From the NCBI GenBank assembly GCA_015657535.1, contig JADHZB010000057.1, positions 1 through 10,305 of the forward strand: 10,305 bases of DNA, in the 5' to 3' direction. The position numbers and the translations under genes are program-made. Under the pieces are notes generated by a model, which had not been told where the DNA came from, made no database searches, and saw only the letters and a list, made by a program, of their open reading frames with translations. The DNA is from Nephromyces sp. MM_2019 (taxonomy: Eukaryota; Apicomplexa; Aconoidasida; Nephromycida). Below are positions 1-6,485 of the stretch, piece after piece (positions within the stretch are counted from its first letter, which is position 1; each line of letters starts with the position of its first letter).

Positions 1-117
1 CATACTTATACACGCACAATCACGCACTGAAGCACACACACACACACGACAGCACGCACACACTGAAACACACACAGAAATGCACACACAGAAACGCATA
101 CAGACAAACACAAAAAC
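1..117 (-). other. Start of UBLCP1 intron 6 (partial)
   Basis: Almost pure CA-rich DNA on the plus strand (TG-rich in the transcript) from the donor at 117 to the window edge. It carries interrupted (CA)n tracts and no recognisable exon. The 3' splice site and final exon are outside the window. Confidence 0.7.
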
Positions 118-306
118 CTGTAGGGCAATATCTGTATGCCATTTCGAGGATTAAATACAAAATTTCTGCTCAAATCATCGACATGCAGAGTATTCCACGG
201 CCCCCAACGATCTGGAAACTTCGACCAAATAACATCGAGAGGTTTGGCTTGATGAGACTTCTTTCCACTTTTTTCATCCTTTTTATTAACCCAACACATG
301 CTAGTC
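118..306 (-). CDS. UBLCP1: UBLCP1 exon 6: KPL-VIW and DD motifs
   Basis: The acceptor ATTTCCCCTACAG precedes 306. G completes Arg339, followed by residues 340-401 and two bases of the next codon. KPLDVIWSKFP (360-370) and the VDDLSRNFVFNPRNGIQILP stretch (381-400) match UBLCP1 KPLGVIWGKF and the FDD-RRNF-NPQNG-RP region. Asp382/Asp383 are the HAD motif III/IV metal-binding acids. The probable donor is CTACAG|GTTTTT (phase 2), weaker than the others. No later exon is visible in 1-117. Confidence 0.9.
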
Positions 307-512
307 CTGTAGGGGAAATTTCTTGTGTGTGTGTGTTGGCATGTGCCTGGGTGTGTTGGTGTGTGTCTTTGTGTGTTGATATGTGAGATGAAATCCAATG
401 GAATATTCTAACAATTCAGCCACTCAAATATCGCAAAAAATCATCGAACAAAGCAAAGTTATTCCCTTAAAACACACAAGGAGAGTTCTATGACGCCATA
501 AAAAACATCAAA

Positions 513-595
<83 letters not shown>

Positions 596-3500
596 ATGCG
601 ATGTTAACTCTAGTATGAAACATCAGATTCACATACGCGCATCAAAATTTCAGAAGCAGGCAGCCAAATCGCACACACATCAAAAACCCAGATACGCTCA
701 AATACCACACGCACAGATCAAAATTTCACACATGCAAAACCCGCCCACAAACATCCACATACACACATCCAAAATCCGAACACACACATACAAACCCATA
801 CACACAAATTCAAAACCCGCACAGCAACACGCACATCCAAAACCCCCACACAAACCCACACACGCACACATCCACACACACACACCTGTCTAAGACAAAG
901 CATATAGCATAGAGATCGCTGTTGAGGAAGCCAAGCTCATAGCATTTGATTTCCACCCACATCCAGCGAGTTTGCGACCAAATCACCAAATCATAGTTTT
1001 GATAGACTTTCCTCATGAAAGTCTCTAGATAAGGCCTCTTCAATTTGTGGATATCATCAAGCGCTGAGAAATGAGAGTTGGTGTGTGTGTGTGTGCGTGT
1101 GTGTTGATGTGCGTGTGTTGGCATGCTTCAGTGGGTGCTCCAGAGTGTGTATGCACACACACACACACACACACACACATTCTGGTAAAACCTTGCACAC
1201 ACAAGCTTTATCAAAAAGCACAAAAATTCCATAAACCTCTCCCACATACTCTGCACACATTAACGCCTATTTCGCATGCTTCCCAATAAGCAGCTTCTTG
1301 ATTTTGCCAAAGCCTGCTACCACCCCACAAGCTTATAATCCTCCCCCCACAACATCACCCCCCAAAACATAACTCCACCATATGCCCCCCTCCCCACTCC
1401 CCCAAGCTAATCACTATAGCCTACTAAGAGGCGCTATCTATGCCTTCATCTGCTACTCGTAACTTTAACGAGCCACTATATGCACGGCTCTATCCTCCGT
1501 TCCATAGGCATAACATACGCCTTCAATAGATATTAAGATAGATCCACCCATTAAACCCACCCGATAAACACCCCCCCCCAATAGAAATCACCCCAAAAAC
1601 TCCCCTCAATAACCCCACTAATAACCGCACTCATCCCCCCCCACAAAAACCCTCGAACCCCCTCATCAACCCCCCCACCTCGCCTACTCACATTTTCCAC
1701 CCTCCAAAAGAGTATCGTCAAGGTCTAAAACAAGCAACTTCTTCGCATTGCGAGGCTCATTCATCACGTAGATGAAGGTTTTATCGATCGACTTTCTTAT
1801 TCGATAGTAATGATCGACAGTCTAAATAAAGATAAAAAGGTAAAACGCAGAGAATCTTCAATAGGGGAATGTACGTACACTCCGTGAGTAGCTGAAGATA
1901 AACTTGAATTCCTATAGTCTACTCACAGAGGTGCAAAAACGAAAAAATAAGCACAAAAGCACACACATACAAGCGAAAACCCGTGTGTGGGCGTGGAAGA
2001 AAATATATTGGTTCATTTAGCATCATCGTGTGCGTATATAGAGGGAGGCATGCAGCAATAACAGCGCGAACAGAGGGAAACAAAAAGGGGATACATAAAG
2101 GTATACACACATGCACACAAAGACACAAAAACAAACACAGAAACAGAAGCACACACAGAAGCACTCACAGACACTAACGGATCCACAAGTACAGGCATAA
2201 ACACCAACACTCCAACACACCAACACTCCAACACACCAACACTCCAACACACCAACACTCCAACACTCCAACACACCAACACTCCAACACTCCAACACTC
2301 CAACACACCAACACTCCAACACTCCAACACTCCAACACTCCAACACACCAACACACCAACACACCAACACTCCAACACACCAACACATGCACCAACAAAT
2401 ACATCAACACACACAAAAACACTCCCACCAACACACAGACCAGCACACACACCAGCATATACACGAATACACACACAAGCAGGCTTTATACCGAAGAAAA
2501 ACGAGCACTTTTCTTAGATTTTGAGCTTTTCACAGAAGAGGGAATAGCTGCAGTGCTTGCAGCTTCGGTACAGCTGCTTGAATTTCCCACAAGAACAAGG
2601 CTGAGTGGCTTCCTAAAATTCAACTCGCACACACGGTCGCTATCACTTAGCTGTCCGGAGGGTTTAGATATGCCCAGTATCTTCTGTAAGCAAATAACTA
2701 GAGTGTGTGTGTGTGTGTGTGAAACTAAAAGGTTTTCTTCTAGGCTTCACAGAATCTTTAAGAACTCATTTTTTGATCCTTTTACTAAACAAAATGATCA
2801 TCTGCACGCACGCACTAATTGGCACATTGCCACACACACATATGAATCATTTCAATGCCAAAAACACACTAATGAAGACAATGCCACACATGAATCAACA
2901 CACCACACACACAGCTTTCATCTTCACCTGGCGGTTTTCGTTAACTGAGAATCGCGAGAAAAGCTCCTTCTTCAAACATTCGAGCGTCAAAGCCTCATAA
3001 ACTTCCTTCTTTAAACAAATTTCGTGGCTTTCCTTCCCCCATTTGATTTTTAAAGTGATTAACTCTATATCTATAAATTGTGTGTGGGTGCGAGAACTTG
3101 CATGTACGAGAACATGTGCCTTTGTGTGTGTGCGAGAACTTGTGTGTGATAAGTTAATTGCGCGAGAACATGGTTCTTTGTGTTCGAGAACTTGTATTTT
3201 GTGTGCCAGCATTACTGCATGTGTGTGCAATTATTTTCCGGTTAGTTTTTTATACAAGCAATATAGTAGTGGTAAACTCACACACAAAGCCTACATTTCT
3301 CATAACGAAGAGACACACCAAGCAACAGAGACTATTCTCCTAACACACCTGAACACCTACCACATGCGAAATCGCCTAATAACAAACACTGAAACTGCTC
3401 CGTTACACACAATCAACGTACGTCCGCCAAAGTGGAATGCTTCTTCAATCACATAAACACTTCTCTTTCAAAGAAAACCTCTAAAGAATAACATCAACAT

Positions 3501-4088
3501 CGCTACACCCACACAAAACTATACCAAGCAACCACTTTCTTTAAGCACCACTCTCCAGTGCTTTAAGCATACTATTCTCCTTCACACACACGCATTATAT
3601 GCCCAAATGATACACACACACCACAGATTATCTCAAGACAAAAATAAATAGCATGCAGCTCCCCACAGCACACCCCCCAACTACACCCCCCACCACACCC
3701 CATACACACACCCACCTCTTGATCCAGCTTTCTCGGATAAACTTGCACTATCCAAATCCTGCATGCCGCTCTCTTCATTCTCCTCCTCATCTTCAACATC
3801 TTGAGGCTGTGTATGTAAAAAGTTCAACTCCATAGAAAACGCCGATTTTTTTCCCTCCTCGCAGAGCTTCTGCTCTTTTGCTAAAATCGAAGTTTCTTCA
3901 TCTTCTGACAAGCGGCAAGGCAGCCTACCAACCTCGCGGGTTTTGTTAATTTCCTCCTCAAAAGCATCAGGAGGGATAGAAACAACGGATTTTTCTTGAA
4001 GATTGTTAACTGATGTTCTTGCGGGTGCAGAAAGTGGAGTTGAAGATGAAGAGGAAGATTCCTGGTGTAACGGTTTATCACGAGCCAT
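118..4088 (-). CDS. UBLCP1: UBLCP1-type proteasome/CTD-like phosphatase, six exons, 3' end outside window
   Basis: Joined exons 4088-3716, 3070-2928, 2683-2492, 1821-1692, 1063-886 and 306-118 give 401 codons plus two bases, with no internal stop. All five internal junctions agree in phase (1, 0, 0, 1, 2). Order of parts: acidic/Ser-rich extension (1-125), ubiquitin-like domain (about 129-206, with IKWGKE near its start and NRQKILGI in the middle), Lys/Ser linker, then an HAD phosphatase with DLDDT (269-273), IWSQT (307-311), KPLDVIW (360-366) and VDDLSRNF (381-388). This order and these motifs are those of UBLCP1. In animals its UBL binds proteasome subunit Rpn1 and its Mg2+-dependent FCP/SCP-type phosphatase acts on nuclear 26S proteasomes. 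The catalytic motifs are intact, so activity is expected (inference). The human protein is about 318 residues; this one is longer, mainly at the N terminus. The human C-terminal segment after the VDD exon is missing here and should lie left of position 1. The ATG at 4088 has A at -3 and G at +4. Confidence 0.9.
307..885 (-). other. UBLCP1 intron 5
   Basis: 579-bp GT-AG intron. The plus strand is TG-rich at about 324-384 (transcript CA, acceptor side) and CA-rich at 513-885 (transcript UG, donor side). The CA side includes the perfect dinucleotide run at 515-593. Long open frames here are repeat artefacts. Confidence 0.85.
515..593. repeat. (CA)n microsatellite, ~39 units
   Basis: Uninterrupted CA dinucleotides for about 79 bp, the longest perfect microsatellite in the window. 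It lies in UBLCP1 intron 5, where the transcript carries (UG)n. Confidence 0.97.
886..1063 (-). CDS. UBLCP1: UBLCP1 exon 5: WSxT motif
   Basis: The acceptor CTCTCATTTCTCAG precedes 1063. CG completes codon 280 (Ser), followed by residues 281-338 and two bases of codon 339. KRPYLETFM (288-296) and YDLVIWSQT (303-311) match the RPYLHEFL and YDIVIWSAT segments of UBLCP1, and YAICFVLD (331-338) matches its FMLD. Ser309 and Thr311 form HAD motif II. The donor AG|GTGTGTGTGTGTG lies inside a TG repeat. Confidence 0.92.
1154..1179. repeat. (CA)13 microsatellite
   Basis: Perfect CA run immediately following a short GTGTGTATG segment, so the junction is a small TG/CA inverted repeat. It lies within UBLCP1 intron 4. 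Confidence 0.95.
1635..1676 (-). other. Putative G-quadruplex motif in UBLCP1 intron 4
   Basis: The minus (transcript) strand has G runs of 7, 5, 3 and 8 separated by spacers of 7, 5 and 7 bases. This satisfies the usual G3+N1-7 pattern. It starts 15 nt downstream of the donor GT (1691-1690). Confidence 0.65.
1692..1821 (-). CDS. UBLCP1: UBLCP1 exon 4: DxDxT catalytic motif
   Basis: A 130-bp exon between a strong acceptor (CTTTTTATCTTTATTTAG) and a consensus donor (AAAAT|GTGAGT). It begins in phase 0 and ends in phase 1. It encodes residues 237-279, including NEPRNAKKLLVLDLDDTLL, which aligns with the NPPREGKKLLVLDVDYTLF region of human UBLCP1. Asp269 is the expected nucleophile, Asp271 the general acid/base, and Thr273 the third motif residue. 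The exon is too short to be seen by ORF length. Confidence 0.92.
1822..2491 (-). other. UBLCP1 intron 3
   Basis: 670-bp intron from donor GTATAA (2491) to acceptor TTTATTTAG (ends 1822). The plus strand is CA-rich from about 2100 to 2480 and includes an 8-bp minisatellite. TG-rich DNA on the acceptor side is weak (about 1983-1995 and 2029-2036). The long minus-strand frames reading Cys/Val/Leu/Trp repeats come from the minisatellite and are not genes. Confidence 0.8.
2204..2387. repeat. 8-bp minisatellite CCAACAC[T/A], 23 units
   Basis: Twenty-three perfect 8-bp units vary only at the eighth base. Read from 2204, that base is T A T A T A TT A TTT A TTTT AAA T AA. It lies within UBLCP1 intron 3. 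Because 8 is not a multiple of 3 and no frame meets a stop, it creates overlapping spurious open frames on the minus strand. Confidence 0.97.
2492..2683 (-). CDS. UBLCP1: UBLCP1 exon 3: second half of UBL plus basic linker
   Basis: The acceptor TTGCTTACAG precedes 2683. Residues 173-236 begin KILGI, completing the RQK-[IL]-LG motif seen at this position in UBLCP1, and close the UBL fold with LSLVLVGN (199-206). A Ser/Lys-rich linker follows. The best donor is TCTTCG|GTATAA (phase 0). An in-frame TAA at 2488-2486 lies just inside the intron, so the exon taken alone looks like a gene end. Confidence 0.85.
2684..2927 (-). other. UBLCP1 intron 2
   Basis: 244-bp intron. The plus strand has a perfect GT run at 2703-2720 near the acceptor, and CA-rich DNA at about 2830-2914 near the donor. 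It joins exons 2 and 3 in phase 0, through the middle of the UBL domain. Confidence 0.88.
2928..3070 (-). CDS. UBLCP1: UBLCP1 exon 2: first half of ubiquitin-like domain
   Basis: The acceptor TTTATAG precedes 3070. The first two bases (AT) complete the split codon as Asp125. Residues 126-172 follow, including LKIKWGKESHEI, which matches the start of UBLCP1 and USP14-type UBL domains, and end in NENRQ at the donor CCAG|GTGAAG (phase 0). A second acceptor six bases downstream (ATATAG, giving a start at 3064) keeps the frame. Confidence 0.87.
3071..3715 (-). other. UBLCP1 intron 1
   Basis: 645-bp intron. The plus strand is TG-rich at about 3078-3230 and CA/C-rich at about 3280-3715. It contains five copies of a CGAGAAC motif near the acceptor. 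No convincing extra exon is seen in it, and the direct exon 1-exon 2 join keeps phase. Confidence 0.75.
3091..3194. repeat. Five interspersed CGAGAAC[T/A]TG copies
   Basis: CGAGAACTTG or CGAGAACATG occurs at 3091, 3107, 3133, 3163 and 3185, separated by TG-rich spacers of unequal length. In the UBLCP1 transcript they read CAAGTTCTCG or CATGTTCTCG, shortly upstream of the 3' splice site at 3071. Confidence 0.85.
3716..4088 (-). CDS. UBLCP1: UBLCP1 exon 1: N-terminal acidic/Ser-rich extension
   Basis: Encodes residues 1-124 plus the first base of codon 125. It starts at the ATG at 4088-4086 (aacATGG context) and ends in the donor AAGAG|GTGGGT (phase 1). The protein has six serines (11-16), a Lys/Glu-rich middle and an acidic stretch DVEDEEENEESG (97-108). 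No domain is recognised, and animal UBLCP1 starts almost directly with the UBL. It is assigned to this gene because its phase-1 end fits exon 2 exactly and no other exon fits better. An additional 5' non-coding exon is possible. Confidence 0.78.
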
Positions 4089-4766
4089 GTTAAGGGCTTC
4101 GTTTAAAGAGGGTTTTTCGCAGCCAAAAGTTGTAAAAAAAAAAGAAAAAATGGTGTTTTCTCTGCTTTAAATAAAAACCTAAAAGATTAGGAAGAGAAGA
4201 AAAATGTAGGCAGAGATACATGGATTTTTATCAAGTGTATGTATCGATTTTTTTCTCACACACGGATTAGATTTTCCACCTTCCTCAATACATTGCATTG
4301 ATACTCACACAGAAGGAGAATGCAGACATGGACTCCGGGAAACACACAAACATTTTCCACCTTCTTCTACTATATAACTCATTTTTACTCACACAGGAGG
4401 AGAATGTACACACACACATCCTCACACACACGCAGATTTTCCACCTTGCTCAAGCACACACACCAAGAGGGATCTACACAATGAGGCATGAAGGATCCAC
4501 AACCCGTAAATTTCCGTTGAAACCTCATTTCCCATTTTTGAGGGAAAATTCCTCTTCCTTTTCAAATAACTAGAAATTCTTGCTAAGAGGTATGACATAC
4601 ATCCATGGTATCACACGCACACACATTCCACCACCTTACCACGGCCCTTTTTCAATAGTCACCCAAGAGTCTAAGATGTAGATTTGTGTGATACCCAACC
4701 TCATAGCCTCTCATCTCCACTTCCTCCTCCTCTTCAAAACATCAATTTTACAATTTTTTACATACT
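4089..4766. other. Region upstream of UBLCP1; likely promoter side, no gene seen
   Basis: It lies between the UBLCP1 start (4088, minus) and a possible plus-strand exon start (4767). It holds an A-rich run near 4134-4150, a decayed tandem duplication (4271-~4450), scattered CA tracts, and a pyrimidine-rich stretch at 4706-4737. No TATA box or initiator can be assigned with confidence. One short minus-strand frame at about 4737-4660 is acidic but lacks a credible start or splice site. Confidence 0.45.
4271..4450. repeat. Diverged ~82-bp tandem duplication, about 2.3 copies
   Basis: ATTTTCCACCTT recurs at 4271, 4352 and 4436 (spacing 81 and 84). ACTCACACAG followed by AGGAGAATG-like sequence recurs at about 4303 and 4387 (spacing 84). 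The matched blocks keep the same order, as expected of tandem duplication followed by decay. Confidence 0.75.
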
Positions 4767-4889
4767 ATGAAGTTTTTTATGGTTTCAATCGACGAAAACT
4801 TCCTTCTGTTGGATTCACTCAAATTTCCACAGGAAATAGAAGATTATTTTCCTTCCAGTAGTTTAGAAGGAGGATATGGTGTAGATGCG
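4767..4889 (+). CDS. Possible first coding exon of an unidentified gene
   Basis: Open frame of 41 codons starting at ATG 4767 (A at -3) and ending in phase 0 at GATGCG|GTGAGA, a donor like that of the NOC4 gene. The peptide begins MKFFMVSIDENFLLL and ends SLEGGYGVDA. It has mixed composition, unlike the repeat-derived frames nearby, and abuts a TG-then-CA block that looks like an intron. No family is recognised. The minus strand is also partly open here, so strand and coding status are uncertain. If real, this gene is divergent from UBLCP1. Confidence 0.35.
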
Positions 4890-5690
4890 GTGAGAGCTGG
4901 TGTGTGTGCTCACACAGGAACAGGAGCATGGCTACGTGTTGGAGGCAAATCTCATGTGTGTGCGGGGAAGATTGGGGTATGTGCGTGTTGGTGTGTGCGT
5001 GAATGTTGGTAGATGTGTGGATTGTGTGCATCGGTGTATGTGTATGTGTGTGTGTGTGTTTGTTGGTGTATGTATGGGTGTATGCGTGTGTTGCAGTGTG
5101 GGTGAATGTTATTATCTTTGTGTATATTGTGTGCATTGGTGTGTGTGTAACACGTGTATGTGTATGTGTGTAATGTGTGCGTGTGCCGCTGTATTGTGTG
5201 TTGGGGCGTGTGTGTGAGTGTGCGTATGCTGGTGTGTGCGTGTGTGCCCGTGTAGGCGTGTAGGTGCATGTATTGTGTGTGTGTTTATTATGTGTGTGTG
5301 TGGGTGTGCTCGGGTGTGTGTGTGCTGCTGCGTGGTTTATTGATGTGTGTTTGTGTGCTTGCACACAACGTTGATATGCAGCGGCTAAACCTTTTTTTGT
5401 TCTCTTTTCGATCTCTTGGGAAGTTCTATGTTTCTAACTGATGCACACACACCCTCGCACTCCAGCGCACCCACACTTAAACAAGCGCACACACCCCAAT
5501 GTGCATACCCACACACGCTCCAGTACACATACTTGAACACATAAGCGCTCAAACACGCCTACGCACACACACACTCAAGGCTGCCATCCCTCACACGCAG
5601 TTCAGCCTACCATCCCACACACACCCCCCTACCACCCCCCGTAGGTATAAACCATGCAATCGCCTAGCAAAACATGCCCCCTCACCAAAG
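4890..5690. repeat. TG-rich then CA-rich block, probable intron
   Basis: The plus strand is TG-rich over about 4900-5365, interrupted by a short complex stretch (about 5368-5440), then CA/C-rich over about 5440-5640. This matches the arrangement of the confirmed introns in both flanking genes. The right end is approximate, since several acceptors are possible near 5655-5740. All long frames inside (Cys/Val- or His/Thr-rich) are repeat artefacts. Confidence 0.55.
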
Positions 5691-6122
5691 TCTATCAGCT
5701 GCCTTCAATAGAGATGAAGCTATGATTATCTTCAGAGCATACAAAGTCTTCACGTCTTCCTAGAAGCTATAATCATGATGAGCTTCTTTGCCCTTCTTCA
5801 CCCATACACATAATCACATACATATACTCTCACACACATACTCACGAAATCTCACGCACACGCAGGTACTCCAGATTTTTGTTTCTAATATTTTCAGTTT
5901 AATTGAAGTGCCTGCTTAGCCATCTTCACTGGTAATTTTTCATCATAATTGCCAGCGCGCTGTATCCCTCCTTCTTTTCCCCATAAAATCATCCAAAAAG
6001 TCGTTTTAATTCCCATTTTTACCCACCTTCCCTCCTCACCTTTCTTGTTTTGATTTTTCTTCATCGTCATAGCGAAATCGATCGTCTTTATGGTAAATTG
6101 CATGAATTTTTGGATTTTTTGC
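5691..6122. other. Complex-sequence islands, possible exons of an unidentified small gene
   Basis: Two stretches lack the TG/CA bias: about 5691-5760 and about 5890-6122. A CA-rich tract (about 5800-5870) separates them. Short open frames flanked by plausible splice signals exist on both strands. On the plus strand there is a frame after the acceptor CTTCATCGTCATAG at 6073 reading EIDRLYGKLHEFLDFL. On the minus strand there is a frame bounded by CTTCTAG and TTTG|GTGAGG reading EDVKTLYALKIIIASSLL. I could not chain them into one phase-consistent protein, so no CDS is called. Confidence 0.3.
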
Positions 6123-6485
6123 GTGTGTATGTATCTTTTTCTGCCTCTTCTTTATGCTTTGTGTGTGTGAGATTTTGTATGTGCGGGAGTATGAGCTTCT
6201 CTGCGTGTGAGTTTGCGTATGAGCTTCTCTTCGTATGGGTTTACGTCTGAGATTCCCTGCATAAGTGTTTGAGCTTCTCTCGATGTAAGCATGAGCTGCT
6301 CCACATGTGAGCATGAACTCTCTGCATTTGTGTGTGCTAGTATCGTCTTCTACTCCCTCTGAAATCCTGTTTATCTCACAACCCCCCCTCTCCCTGTGTG
6401 CAGACGGTTTTGCGCAGTTCTCTGCCGCTTCCTCATCTTGCCTCCTTAAGCTCTCCTTATTCTCGCCCTATAGCAATGATTGAAG
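6123..6485 (+). other. 5' flank or leader of NOC4
   Basis: TG-rich DNA (about 6121-6345) followed by pyrimidine-rich DNA ending CTCTCCTTATTCTCGCCCTATAG at 6473, which looks like a 3' splice site. NOC4 may therefore have a 5' non-coding exon. An in-frame TGA at 6477-6479 blocks any N-terminal extension through this site. A seven-codon upstream ORF (ATG 6476, stop 6494-6496) overlaps the NOC4 start. Confidence 0.45.
6189..6332. repeat. Degenerate 28/22-bp tandem repeat, six units
   Basis: Units resembling GTATGAGCTTCTCT start at 6189, 6217, 6245, 6267, 6289 and 6311. The first two are close matches and the rest are diverged. The period drops from 28 to 22 bp after the third unit. The repeat lies upstream of the NOC4 gene in TG-rich DNA. 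Confidence 0.7.

Larger units (their letters stand above)
1064..1691 (-). other. UBLCP1 intron 4
   Basis: 628-bp intron with donor GTGAGT at 1691 and acceptor CTCAG ending at 1064. On the plus strand it has a TG block (1079-1122), a CA block (1154-1179 perfect, plus scattered copies to 1202), then a C-rich stretch (about 1320-1680) that is G-rich in the transcript. No gene is seen in it. Confidence 0.85.

Noticed and set aside
1..593. Telomeric or CRISPR-like array
   Set aside because: The repeats are CA dinucleotides without telomere units, and there are no spacers or direct repeats of CRISPR type. The context is intronic.
615..893. Open frames on both strands over the CA-rich tract
   Set aside because: Composition follows CACACA coding (His/Thr or Val/Cys), and the region is UBLCP1 intron 5 by splice-site and phase evidence.
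2013..2476. Three overlapping minus-strand open frames rich in Cys/Val/Leu/Trp
   Set aside because: They are translations of the stop-free 8-bp minisatellite in all frames, and lie inside UBLCP1 intron 3.
2553..2948. 131-codon plus-strand frame
   Set aside because: It is antisense to UBLCP1 exons 3 and 2, which have clear UBL similarity and matching phases.
4352..4362. Similarity of the ATTTTCCACC boxes to the 3' end of UBLCP1 exon 4 (1692-1702)
   Set aside because: The shared string is only about a decamer and does not extend, so it is probably chance.
4819..5364. 181-codon minus-strand frame rich in His and Thr
   Set aside because: It is a CA-repeat translation. Only its last ~25 residues are non-repetitive, and these overlap the better plus-strand candidate.
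5368..5445. Short non-repetitive stretch with open frames on both strands between the TG and CA blocks
   Set aside because: Its position between the two complementary arms fits an intron loop, and no splice pair gave a consistent chain.
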